From NCBI RefSeq assembly GCF_001971705.1, contig NZ_CP019327.1:682001-746000 (forward strand): a stretch of DNA of 64,000 bases, given 5' to 3'. This DNA comes from Natronorubrum daqingense (GTDB taxonomy: Archaea > Halobacteriota > Halobacteria > Halobacteriales > Natrialbaceae). The notes below the pieces were generated by a model, which was given only the letters and a program-made list of their open reading frames with translations, was not told the origin of the DNA and ran no database searches. The first letter of the stretch is position 1, and each line of letters opens with the position of its first letter. Positions 25,835 through 34,134 of this stretch are shown in pieces. The position numbers and the translations under genes were made by a program.

Positions 25835-26770
25835 ATGACGGAGACAACTACGAACGACGACGCTGCGAGACCGGTTGCAACGGATGGTGGCGACGACCCC
25901 CAGCAGGCGATCGACGCGCAGGGCGAACGTCGCCGCGAGGAACTGGACGACCGAATTTTCGAACACAACGCCGGCGACGAACAGGAGGGAATTCCCTTCG
26001 TCGGCGCTGGCCCCGGCAACCCGCGGCTGCTGACGGTGGCCGGGAAGGAACTGCTCGAGAGGGCAGACCTCGTCGTTCACGCGGGGTCGCTGGTCAACAG
26101 CGAACTGCTCGAGGAGTACTGCGCCCACGCCGAACTCGTGAACTCCGTGGGGAAGGACCTCGAGGAACTGATCCCGTTGATGCGAGATTCCTACGAAGAG
26201 GGCGAAAACGTCGTCCGTCTGCACAGCGGCGATCCCGCGATCTACGGGGCCGCCCTCGAGCAGATGGACGCCTTAGAACACGAGGACGTCCCGACCTACT
26301 TCGTTCCCGGCGTAACGTCTGCGTTTGCAGCCAGCGCGACGCTGCGGACCCAACTGACGCTGAACGAGGTGTCGAACCACGTTGCGTTCACCCGGCCACA
26401 GGGCAAGACCCTGACCGAGGAGGAAGACCACATCTCCGAGTTCGTCGGAATGGGCGACGTGACGAGTTGCATCTACCTCGGGACCCACGCCGTTCGGGAT
26501 ACGATGGATCGCCTGCTCGAGGACGGCCACGACCCCGAGACCCCGGTCGGCGTGATCTACCACGCCTCCTGGCCCGACGAGGACGTGATTATCGGAACGG
26601 TCGGGACTATTGCGGATAAAGTGGAGGAAGCAGGCTACCGGGCCTCCGCGATGGTGGTTATCGGCGACGCCGTGACGGGTGCCGGTTACGAGCGATCCTT
26701 CCTCTACGGCGACTGGGCGAATCGGGGCTCTTCGGGAAGTTCGGGAGAGACGGAGGCGAGCGATGACTGA
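25835..26770 (+). CDS. cbiF: Cobalt-precorrin-4 C11-methyltransferase
   Basis: The 311-residue protein has a 50-residue acidic N-terminal extension and then a CbiF/CobM methylase: IPFVGAGPGNPRLLTVAGK, VVHAGSLVNSELLEEYC, VRLHSGDPAIYGAALEQ and YFVPGVTSAFAASATL, with the NEVSNHVAFTRPQGKT segment specific to this family. It methylates C11 of cobalt-precorrin-4. The start two bases after the cbiL stop indicates the same transcript. Confidence 0.95.
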   Translation: MTETTTNDDAARPVATDGGDDPQQAIDAQGERRREELDDRIFEHNAGDEQEGIPFVGAGPGNPRLLTVAGKELLERADLVVHAGSLVNSELLEEYCAHAELVNSVGKDLEELIPLMRDSYEEGENVVRLHSGDPAIYGAALEQMDALEHEDVPTYFVPGVTSAFAASATLRTQLTLNEVSNHVAFTRPQGKTLTEEEDHISEFVGMGDVTSCIYLGTHAVRDTMDRLLEDGHDPETPVGVIYHASWPDEDVIIGTVGTIADKVEEAGYRASAMVVIGDAVTGAGYERSFLYGDWANRGSSGSSGETEASDD

Positions 26771-26981
26771 AATGAGTTGGAACAACGAGCGCGGATACCT
26801 CGAAAGCCCCTGCCTCGCTCGACCGGTTGCGACTCGCTGCGGTCCTCACTCCGTTGCGGTCCTTACGTCGTCTCACCGGGTCGACCGAGCCAGCCCCTTT
26901 CAGTCCCACCCCCGCGGTGGTCCGGACGGGTCTGTAGCGCGTGGAACGGACGGGTTTGCGACGATGGAGGTTTCATCATGA
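26763..26981 (+). CDS. Possible small coupled reading frame between cbiF and cbiG
   Basis: A 72-codon frame begins inside the last codons of cbiF (8-base overlap) and ends with an ATGA overlap on the cbiG start, giving an unbroken chain of coupled frames. The first residues (MTEMSWNNERGYLESPCLAR) look protein-like. The middle is built from a short near-repeat around TGCGGTCCT and looks more like spacer. It may be a real small protein, a translated spacer that keeps ribosomes coupled, or chance. Confidence 0.3.
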   Translation: MTEMSWNNERGYLESPCLARPVATRCGPHSVAVLTSSHRVDRASPFQSHPRGGPDGSVARGTDGFATMEVSS

Positions 26982-27979
26982 GTTCAGGAACGAAGAATAC
27001 GGACGAGACGGGCGACTCGAGTTCGAGTACAGATTCGGGCGGCCACTGTTCGACGGCCGATTCGGACGGCGAAGTCGCCGAAGAGATCGCGATCATCTCC
27101 TTCGGTCGAAAGATGGAGACCGCCGAGGAGATCCAGGCCGAACTCGAGGATCGATACGAGCAAATCGACATCATCGAGTACCACGGCACGGTCTTCGAGG
27201 AACACTGGGGCGAGTACGACTGCTTCATCGGGCTGATGGCCTCGGGGATCGCGATGCGAAAGACGGCCCACCTGCTCGACGACAAGTGGGAGGACCCCGC
27301 GATCTGCGTCGTCGACGAGGAACTCACGTGGGCGATTCCGATCACGGGCGGCCACCACGGCGCGAATCAGGTCGCACAGGATCTGGCGACGATGGGCGCC
27401 GTTCCGGCGATGACCACCGCGAGCGAGGCCGCGGGCAAGCAGGGCGTCGAGTCCCGCGCGAAGGCGATGGACACCCACGTCGTCAACGGCGACTCGACAG
27501 TGAAGACGAACCTCGCCGTACTGGACGATAATCTGGGTCCCGTCGAGCGACTCGAGGGCCCGAAGGCCGTCCTCGTCGGCGACGACGTGACTGTCCTCAA
27601 GCGAAATAAAGCAGACGGGATCGTCATCGGCACCGGCAGCGTCTCCGGCGCGAGCAAAGAGTCCTTTATCGCCGCGTGGAAGGAGGCCCTCGAGCAAACA
27701 GAGTACGACCTCTCGGACGTTGAATTCGTCGGCACCGCGACCCGAAAGGAGGACGAGGAGGGTCTCCTCGAGGCCGCCCAGGAACTCGACCTCGGCGTCG
27801 TCGCCTTCGACAAGGAAACGCTGCTCGAGCACGAGGGGCCGACGCCCTCGAAATCGAAGGAGCTGATCGGCTGGCCCGGCGTCTCCGAGGCCTCGGCGAT
27901 CGCCGGCGGTGCCGAGCAGGAACTCGTACTCGAGAAGATCGGTTACGAAAACGAGGTTACGGTGGCGATCGGTCGATGA
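26978..27979 (+). CDS. cbiG: Cobalt-precorrin-5A hydrolase
   Basis: Opens the delta-lactone of cobalt-precorrin-5A with release of the C20 carbon as acetaldehyde. Family segments: AIISFGRKMETAEEIQAEL, FIGLMASGIAMRKTAHLLDD, then VVDEELTWAIPITGGHHGAN, and the C-terminal domain with VGTATRKEDEEGLLEAA and LELKIGYEN-like end. The start at 26978 is preferred, with GGAGG eight bases before it; upstream in-frame sequence is not protein-like. The first 40 residues are a Ser/Thr/Gly-rich extension containing GGHC. ATGA overlap with cbiH1. Confidence 0.92.
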   Translation: MSSGTKNTDETGDSSSSTDSGGHCSTADSDGEVAEEIAIISFGRKMETAEEIQAELEDRYEQIDIIEYHGTVFEEHWGEYDCFIGLMASGIAMRKTAHLLDDKWEDPAICVVDEELTWAIPITGGHHGANQVAQDLATMGAVPAMTTASEAAGKQGVESRAKAMDTHVVNGDSTVKTNLAVLDDNLGPVERLEGPKAVLVGDDVTVLKRNKADGIVIGTGSVSGASKESFIAAWKEALEQTEYDLSDVEFVGTATRKEDEEGLLEAAQELDLGVVAFDKETLLEHEGPTPSKSKELIGWPGVSEASAIAGGAEQELVLEKIGYENEVTVAIGR

Positions 27980-28851
27980 GCGTCGACGATTCAGCTGCCG
28001 ATACCAGTGACGGCACCCCCGACGACCACGGCACCCTCTACGTCGTCGGCATCGGTCCGGGCCTGCCGGATCACATGACCGCGAAGGCAAAGCGCGTCAT
28101 CGAATCCTCGGAGGTCGTCATCGCCTCGAGTCTCTACCAGGAGTTCCTGCGCGATGACGGGACCCTTCCGCCTGAGGACGCCGTCGACGACGAAGGATTC
28201 GCGACTCGAGATGACGGCTTCGAACAGGAGATCGTCCGCTCGACGATGGGCCGACAGATCGAACTCGCCCGCGCGGCGTTCGATTACGTCCGCGAGGGGA
28301 AAGACGTCGCTCACGTCTCGGGTGGCGATCCCTCGGTCTACGGCAAGTCCGACCTCATCTTCAAGATGGCCGAGGAGGAGGACGCTACCGACGTGCCGAT
28401 CGAAATCGTCCCCGGAATCACGGCCGCACTGGGCGGGTCGGCAAACGTCGGCGCGCCGCTTTGCAACGACTTCTGTACGATCTCGCTGTCGGACAAGTGG
28501 CGCGGCTGGGACGAGATCGAGGAAAAGCTTCGCGCAGCCGCAATCAGCGACTTCGTGATCGTCCTCTACAACTGCTGGCGAAACTACGAGAAGGCGGTCG
28601 ATATCGTTCGCGAAGAGCGAACCGACGACGCCCTCGTGGCTATCGTCAACGACGCCGGCCGCGCGGACGCCGGCCGAAACGGCGAGAGCGAGTTCGTCAC
28701 CACCCTCGGCGAGGCCGCCGACCACGACGACAAGGTCTCCGGGATGGGCACCTCGTTGATCATCGGCAACCACGAGACCGAAACCTGGCGCAACGACGAC
28801 CGAACGTACCTCGTCACCCCGCGCGGCGGGCGTGACGTCGACGATTTCTAA
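27976..28851 (+). CDS. cbiH: Cobalt-factor III / precorrin-3B C17-methyltransferase, paralogue 1
   Basis: Ring-contracting tetrapyrrole methylase of 291 residues: LYVVGIGPGLPDHMTAKAK, VAHVSGGDPSVYGKSDL, IEIVPGITAALGGSANVG and LCNDFCTISLSDKW, the last being a CbiH/CobJ hallmark. It methylates C17 during ring contraction. Overlaps cbiG by four bases. A second CbiH follows directly; whether the two act on different oxidation states or form a heteromer is not known from sequence. Confidence 0.93.
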   Translation: MSVDDSAADTSDGTPDDHGTLYVVGIGPGLPDHMTAKAKRVIESSEVVIASSLYQEFLRDDGTLPPEDAVDDEGFATRDDGFEQEIVRSTMGRQIELARAAFDYVREGKDVAHVSGGDPSVYGKSDLIFKMAEEEDATDVPIEIVPGITAALGGSANVGAPLCNDFCTISLSDKWRGWDEIEEKLRAAAISDFVIVLYNCWRNYEKAVDIVREERTDDALVAIVNDAGRADAGRNGESEFVTTLGEAADHDDKVSGMGTSLIIGNHETETWRNDDRTYLVTPRGGRDVDDF

Positions 28852-28870
28852 CGAGACACAGAATCCAACC

Positions 28871-29929
28871 ATGAGCACTGACACAAACGCAGACGCCGAC
28901 GAATCGACCTCTAAATGCGGTGCCTCGAGTACCACTGAAACCGAGACCGAAACCAGGACTGAATCCGAGGCCTCGAGCACCTCGAAGTGCGGTGCCTCCT
29001 CGAGCAACACGAGCGACGACTCGGGCTCCAAATGCGGGGCCTCGAGCGCCTCGTCTTCGGACTCGTCGGGATCGAAGTGTGGCGCCTCGAGTTCGGACGA
29101 CGACTCGAGCAGCAACGAACAGGAGGTCGGCGCGAAAGTCGACGATTTCGACGCCGATCCCGGCCAGCTAACCGCCGTCGGACTCGGCCCCGGCCACGCG
29201 GAGGGGATGACCGAGCGAGCCAAGACGGCGCTGCTCGAGGCCGACCACATCGTCGGCTACACGACCTACATCGAACTCATTCCGGACGAGATCACCGAGC
29301 AGGCCGACGACATCTACGACACGCCGATGTGTGGAGAGGTCTCCCGAACCGAGGAGTCCATCGACCGCACGCTCGCGGGCAACGACGTCGCCATCGTCGG
29401 CAGCGGCGACCCCAACGTCTACGCGCTGGCGGGGCTGGCGCTCGAGATCCTCGAGTCCAAGGGCGCGACGGCCTCGATGGTCGACTTCGACGTGATCCCG
29501 GGCGTGCCGGCGGCCCAATCCTGTGCGGCCCGCCTGGGCGCGCCGCTGGTGAACGACACCGTCTCGGTCTCCTTGTCGGATCACCTCGTGCCCATGCCCG
29601 AGATCGAGTCGCGGCTGCACTCCGTGGCCAGCGAGAGCTTCACGATCACGATCTACAATCCGTGGAGTCGCAAGCGCCGCGACAACTTCCAGAAGTGCTG
29701 TGAGATCCTGCTCACGCACCGCGAGCCGGACACGCCGGTCGGCATCGTCCACGGCGCGGGCCGCGAGGACGAGCAGGTGATGATCACCGAACTCGCCGAA
29801 CTCGAGGAGTTGGGCGAGAGCGAGATTATCGACATGACGACGACCATCGTCGTCGGCACCGAGGACACCTACGTCTGGGACGACCGGATGGTGACGCCGC
29901 GGGGCTACGAGACGAAGTACGACTACTGA
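28871..29929 (+). CDS. cbiH: C17-methyltransferase paralogue 2 with Cys-repeat N-terminal extension
   Basis: The methylase core starts near residue 95 (LTAVGLGPGHAEGMTERAK, VAIVGSGDPNVYALAGLAL, FDVIPGVPAAQSCAARLG, LVNDTVSVSLSDH) and is a second CbiH/CobJ. Before it lie about 85 disordered residues rich in Ser, Thr, Asp and Glu with four copies of SKCGASS, placing cysteines at 16, 40, 55 and 70. Such a tail is not needed for methylase activity and could collect a metal ion such as cobalt (inference). ATG at 28871, 19 bases after cbiH1. Confidence 0.9.
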   Translation: MSTDTNADADESTSKCGASSTTETETETRTESEASSTSKCGASSSNTSDDSGSKCGASSASSSDSSGSKCGASSSDDDSSSNEQEVGAKVDDFDADPGQLTAVGLGPGHAEGMTERAKTALLEADHIVGYTTYIELIPDEITEQADDIYDTPMCGEVSRTEESIDRTLAGNDVAIVGSGDPNVYALAGLALEILESKGATASMVDFDVIPGVPAAQSCAARLGAPLVNDTVSVSLSDHLVPMPEIESRLHSVASESFTITIYNPWSRKRRDNFQKCCEILLTHREPDTPVGIVHGAGREDEQVMITELAELEELGESEIIDMTTTIVVGTEDTYVWDDRMVTPRGYETKYDY

Positions 29930-29966
29930 GCGACCGATTCGACCAGCGACACGAACCCAACAACCA

Positions 29967-30233
29967 ATGTCACGATACGAAGTTACCATCGAGAAAGACG
30001 CCTGCGACGGCATCTTCGCCTGCCTGACGCGCGACCCGCGATTTGTCGAGGGCGAGGACGGCCTCGCAACGATCGACCCGAGCGCGGATCCCGTCTACGA
30101 CTGCGAGGGCGAGGTTACCGACACCGCCGAGCGCGTCGTCGCGACGTTCGACGACGACCGCATCGACGAAGCGAAGCAGGCCGCCGCAGCCTGTCCGACG
30201 GACGCGATCATCGTCGAAGAGGTGGGCAAATGA
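29967..30233 (+). CDS. Ferredoxin-like iron-sulfur protein of the cobalamin operon
   Basis: The 88-residue protein has CDGIFAC near residues 13-19 and CPTDAIIVEE near residue 76, as in single-cluster 3Fe-4S/4Fe-4S ferredoxins, with a further Cys in YDCEG near 46. The middle insert is acidic. In this position it probably donates electrons to a corrin step, for example CbiH ring contraction, or cobalt reduction (inference). It overlaps the next gene by four bases. Confidence 0.8.
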   Translation: MSRYEVTIEKDACDGIFACLTRDPRFVEGEDGLATIDPSADPVYDCEGEVTDTAERVVATFDDDRIDEAKQAAAACPTDAIIVEEVGK

Positions 30234-30946
30234 GCGAGACACAGCCCACAGGCGACGAGGACGCGCTCGAGATCGAGGTTCCAGCCGATCCGCTCGCGGG
30301 CCACCCCGCGTCGGCGTACCTCTGGGGCCATGTCGCCGGAAGCGGCGACGTTGCTACCGATCAGATCGAGGTCGTGACTAACGACGAGTCGTCCGCACAG
30401 GTCCTCGCCGCGATTGCGGGCGGCAACCTCGAGCACGAGACGACCAGTCGAGACTACGCGCACGATACGTCGATCACCCGAACGGAGGACGAGTACACGC
30501 TCTCGATCGGCGGGGGTGAGGGCGATAGCGACTCGACCCTGCTGGGACGCAACGGCGCACTGGGCCTCCCCGTCGACGGCCGCGGACACTACCGTTTCGG
30601 CGCGTTCTCGAGTCACGACCGAGAGCTCCTCCGCGGACTGCTCGAGGGCTGTGGCACGATCTGCTTCAAGTCCTCGAGCGGAACGGTCGGCATCTCGTTC
30701 GTCCACGAGGATCGAGAGTTGCTCGAGTTAGTTCGGGAGTTGATCGACGACTGTCCCGTGGACGCGCCCTACGGCGACCTCGGAGAGACTTCCTCGGGCG
30801 GCTACTGGTTCGGCGTCGACGACGAGGCCGCCCCCGCCTTCGGGACGTGGCTCTACGAGAACTGCGGGGAGACCGGCCTGTTCGCACCGAGTCGACGACG
30901 CAAACTCGAGGCCAGCCTCGAGCAGGCCGAATCGTACGACGACTAG
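30230..30946 (+). CDS. Cobalamin-operon protein with two degenerate LAGLIDADG-like halves
   Basis: A 238-residue protein of the type labelled only cobalamin operon protein in haloarchaea. I see two similar halves. Residues 29-62 read AYLWGHVAGSGDVATDQIEV with a following VTNDESSAQVLAAI. Residues 132-170 read LLRGLLEGCGTICFKSS, then VGISFVHEDRELLELVREL. Both follow the LAGLIDADG homing-endonuclease pattern of helix, Gly-acid-Gly turn, strands and helix. The acidic catalytic residue is lost in the first half and changed (E, then C-G) in the second, so nuclease activity is doubtful. It may be a domesticated fold used for binding. It is coupled to the ferredoxin by a four-base overlap. Confidence 0.78.
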   Translation: MSETQPTGDEDALEIEVPADPLAGHPASAYLWGHVAGSGDVATDQIEVVTNDESSAQVLAAIAGGNLEHETTSRDYAHDTSITRTEDEYTLSIGGGEGDSDSTLLGRNGALGLPVDGRGHYRFGAFSSHDRELLRGLLEGCGTICFKSSSGTVGISFVHEDRELLELVRELIDDCPVDAPYGDLGETSSGGYWFGVDDEAAPAFGTWLYENCGETGLFAPSRRRKLEASLEQAESYDD

Positions 30947-30967
30947 CGGTTTCGATACACTACCACG

Positions 30968-32203
30968 ATGAGCACACCCGACGAGTCACGATCCGCGATG
31001 TCGACGGCCGCTTTCGACGACGAGGCCGTCCTCCTGATCGGTCACGGCTCGCGTCGAGAGAAATCGAACGATCAGGTCCGCGAACTCGCAGCGGGCCTCG
31101 AGTCCCGTCTCGGAATCCCGGTCGACGTCGCTTTCCTCGAGCTCGCGGAGCCGTCGATCGACGAGGCCGTATCCGGGCTCGCGCCGGTCGCCTCGCAGGT
31201 GACGGCCGTCCACTGCTCGCTGTTCGCCGCGAGTCACGTCAAGAACGACGTGCCACTGGCCATCGAGCAGGCCCGCGGACGCTACGACCTCGAGATCGAC
31301 ACCGGCGCGCACCTGGGCATTCATCCAGCGATTTTGGACCTGCTGGACGATCGGGCCGGCGCGGTCGAAGCCGAATTGGGCGTCGACCGCACCGAAGACG
31401 ACGTCGCCGTCGTGCTCTGCGGTCGGGGCTCGAGCGATCCGGACGCCAACGGCGACGTGCACAAACTCGCCCGACTGCTCTACGAGGGCCGCGAGTTCGA
31501 CCGCGTCGAGGCGTCGTTTATCGGCGTCACGGAGCCGACGCTCGAGGAGAGCCTTCACGGGCTCTCCAAGCATCGACCCGACGCGGTCGTCGTCCTGCCG
31601 TACATGCTCGGCGACGGCGTGCTCACCCAGCGCGTTCGCGACTGGACGGGCGAGTTCGACGACGAGTACCCCTACGTCGACGCGCTGGCCGGGGACCCGT
31701 TGGGAACCGACTCCCGGCTGCTCGACGTCTTCGCCGATCGCTGGCAAGAAGCGCGCAGCGACAGCGTGGAGATGTCCTGTGACACCTGTAAGTACAAGGT
31801 CGACCTCGAGGGCTACGAGGAAGACGTCGGCGGCGCTCGCGCCATGTTGCGCGCGCTGGCTCATCAGGACGCCCACGCGGACCGGGAGAACGTCGACGAT
31901 GAGCCACACACCCACGACGCACCCGCAAAACACGTCACGGTCTGTACGAACCGGACCTGTGCCGATATGGGCTCGCCCGCCGTCCTCGAGCGCTTGCGAC
32001 AGGAAGCCAGAGACTCCGAGCACTGCGACGCGCGAATTACGCGCTCGTCCTGTCTGGGACGCTGTGGCGACGGGCCGATGGTCGCCGTCTACCCGGACGG
32101 CGTCTGGTACGGCGACGTCGAGAGCGAGGACGCAGAACGGATCGTCGGCGACCACCTCGATCGCGATCGAATCGTGAGCGACCTGGTCGATCAGACGCTC
32201 TGA
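30968..32203 (+). CDS. cbiX: Sirohydrochlorin cobaltochelatase CbiX fused to a [2Fe-2S] thioredoxin-like domain
   Basis: Residues 18-260 contain two CbiX halves (VLLIGHGSRREKSNDQVREL with the metal-binding His; VAVVLCGRGSSDPDANGDVH; VVVLPYMLGDGVLTQRV) that insert cobalt into sirohydrochlorin at the start of the anaerobic-type pathway. Next is a CDTCKYK Cys pair near 275. The C-terminal domain (from about 322) has HVTVCTNRTCADMGSPAVLE and RSSCLGRCGDGPMVAVYPDG, the four-Cys pattern of thioredoxin-like [2Fe-2S] ferredoxins. A redox or cluster-sensing role coupled to chelation is likely. Start at 30968; a second ATG ten codons later is possible. Confidence 0.92.
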   Translation: MSTPDESRSAMSTAAFDDEAVLLIGHGSRREKSNDQVRELAAGLESRLGIPVDVAFLELAEPSIDEAVSGLAPVASQVTAVHCSLFAASHVKNDVPLAIEQARGRYDLEIDTGAHLGIHPAILDLLDDRAGAVEAELGVDRTEDDVAVVLCGRGSSDPDANGDVHKLARLLYEGREFDRVEASFIGVTEPTLEESLHGLSKHRPDAVVVLPYMLGDGVLTQRVRDWTGEFDDEYPYVDALAGDPLGTDSRLLDVFADRWQEARSDSVEMSCDTCKYKVDLEGYEEDVGGARAMLRALAHQDAHADRENVDDEPHTHDAPAKHVTVCTNRTCADMGSPAVLERLRQEARDSEHCDARITRSSCLGRCGDGPMVAVYPDGVWYGDVESEDAERIVGDHLDRDRIVSDLVDQTL

Positions 32204-32286
32204 GAGACGAACGGTAGGCTACCAAACGAACAGTACGCTGACTACGACGACGAACTTCGACACCTAAACCCACGACAATCATACCC

Positions 32287-32658
32287 ATGAGCTGCCACGA
32301 AATCGAAGCACTACGACTCGGACTGATGAACGTCCTCGGCGTCGGGGACCAACACGCCCGCGACCACGCGGAGAAAGAACTCGAGGGCCACCTCGAGGGA
32401 CCGATCGAGGCCCTCGTCGAGGCCGAGAACCTCGCGGCGATCGAACGCCACCTCGACGCGGCGCTGGTCGACCTCGAGGAGGAGGTCGCTGCGATGGATC
32501 GCGACGATGTCGAATACGACTACACGCGGGGCCGATTGCTCGAGGTTCGAAACGCCGAGCGAGCGATCAAGCGCCTTCGGGTGCAAAGTGAGAGCATCGT
32601 CGACGGGCTCGGGGAGGCCCACGACACGCTGCACGAACTCTTCCCGACCGAGGAGTGA
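32287..32658 (+). CDS. DUF3209-family protein
   Basis: The 123-residue helical protein starts MSCHEIEALRLGLMNVLG and continues with Glu/Leu/Arg helices, the pattern of DUF3209, which is found beside cobalt-chelatase genes in archaea and cyanobacteria. The Cys-His pair at residues 3-4 might bind metal. The association suggests help in cobalt insertion or transfer; no activity is known to me. Confidence 0.85.
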   Translation: MSCHEIEALRLGLMNVLGVGDQHARDHAEKELEGHLEGPIEALVEAENLAAIERHLDAALVDLEEEVAAMDRDDVEYDYTRGRLLEVRNAERAIKRLRVQSESIVDGLGEAHDTLHELFPTEE

Positions 32659-32660
32659 GA

Positions 32661-33962
32661 ATGGCTGAAACCGCTGATACCGACCGAGACGGCCGAACGG
32701 ACGGACGGGAGACCCTCGCGTTTCAGTCGGTCCCCCTCGGCGACATCGAGTCGGCTCGCAGTCGTCACATGTGGACCAGATCCGCGGTTCACGTGGCCGA
32801 CGACGGCGAGTGCGTCGTTACCGGCGAGTGGGACGGAACCGTCACCGCTCGAGCAACCGGGTCCGAATCGTTCGAGACCCGCTGGTCGGTCACCCACCCG
32901 GAGCACGCGGTCGGGATCACGACGCTCGAGGACGGCGGAACTGCTGAGACGGTGGTCGTCGCCGGACGCGGCGACACGGGAACCATTGCGGCCTACGACG
33001 CGACGACGGGCGACCAACGTTGGCGCTACGACACCGTCGACGACCTCGGCGAAGCCGTCAAAGACACGATCTTCTACCTCCCCTACGTCGTCGCCCTCGA
33101 GGTCGCTCCCGACGGTGAGACGCTCTACGCCGCCGGGAGACGGTACGAACGCGACGGCGAGACGCGGCGGTGGCACAGCGTCGTCTACGCGTTCGCACCT
33201 GACGGCTCGGTTCGCTGGACGTACGAAACCGACGCCTCGCCTATCGCGCTGGATATAGACGCCAGCGGGGAACGACTCGCAGTGGGATACAACCGCTGTA
33301 TGGGCGACCACGACACCGGACTCGTCGTCCTCGAGACGGGGTCGGGAGGGCTCGAGTGGACGTGGGACCCGGGCACGGACGGCGACCGCCGCGTCGGTGA
33401 CGTCTCCTTCGACGGCGACTCGATCGCGGTCTCGAGTCACGGCGACAAACGCGGGTACCTGCTCGGCCCCGGCGGCGCGGAGCGCTGGCACGTCGACCTC
33501 GCAGTCGAAACCGAACGCGAGGGAGAGACCCTCTACGCGTACCCGAACCACGCCGTCGCGAGCGACGGGACGGTGTCGTTCGTAACCGGGAACACCTACG
33601 CCGTCGACGCTCGAGAGACCGAGCACCGGCATCCACACGAGCACCGTCTCGCAACGTTCGACGCCGACGGCGACCTCCTGTGGGCTGAGGGCGTTCAGGG
33701 ATTCGTCCATGGCCTCGCGACGGACGGCGAAACGGTCGTGACGCCGTGTGCGCAGAACTTCCGCGTTCGCGACCCCGACACCCACGCCGTTCGGTGGTTC
33801 GACCGCACGTCTGGCTCCCGCGGCGTCGAACCGTTCGAGGGTATCGCTACGGCTTGTGCGTTGGCCGGGAACACGCTCGCAGCGATCGAAGAGTCCGTGG
33901 CGTACCACGACGAAGACCGAACCCGCGGCGAGTACGCACTCCACGTCGCAACGCTCGAGTAA
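32661..33962 (+). CDS. PQQ-like beta-propeller protein of the cobalamin cluster
   Basis: The 433-residue protein is made of repeated blades with the PQQ/WD-type rhythm: VVAGRGDTGTIAAYDATTGD and QRWRYD, VYAFAPDGSVRWTYETDA, VVLETGSGGLEWTWDPGTD, ATFDADGDLLWAEGVQGF. No signal peptide or Tat motif is visible, so it is probably cytoplasmic. It follows DUF3209 directly (a GTG start overlapping the stop is also possible) and should be cotranscribed. A scaffolding role is the most that can be said. Confidence 0.78.
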   Translation: MAETADTDRDGRTDGRETLAFQSVPLGDIESARSRHMWTRSAVHVADDGECVVTGEWDGTVTARATGSESFETRWSVTHPEHAVGITTLEDGGTAETVVVAGRGDTGTIAAYDATTGDQRWRYDTVDDLGEAVKDTIFYLPYVVALEVAPDGETLYAAGRRYERDGETRRWHSVVYAFAPDGSVRWTYETDASPIALDIDASGERLAVGYNRCMGDHDTGLVVLETGSGGLEWTWDPGTDGDRRVGDVSFDGDSIAVSSHGDKRGYLLGPGGAERWHVDLAVETEREGETLYAYPNHAVASDGTVSFVTGNTYAVDARETEHRHPHEHRLATFDADGDLLWAEGVQGFVHGLATDGETVVTPCAQNFRVRDPDTHAVRWFDRTSGSRGVEPFEGIATACALAGNTLAAIEESVAYHDEDRTRGEYALHVATLE

Positions 33963-34134
33963 CGCACGTCGCTACTCTCGAGTAAGATCGGCACAGACCG
34001 ACTCGTTTTCGCGGTTTCGACGCCGACAGTCAGGACGCCGTTGATGTCGTCTACCCCCGGTTATCGACCTGCTCGAGAGTCGCACACGCAAGGCCAATTA
34101 CCACAGTGCCGACTGTTGTGCGTATTCTCGTATA

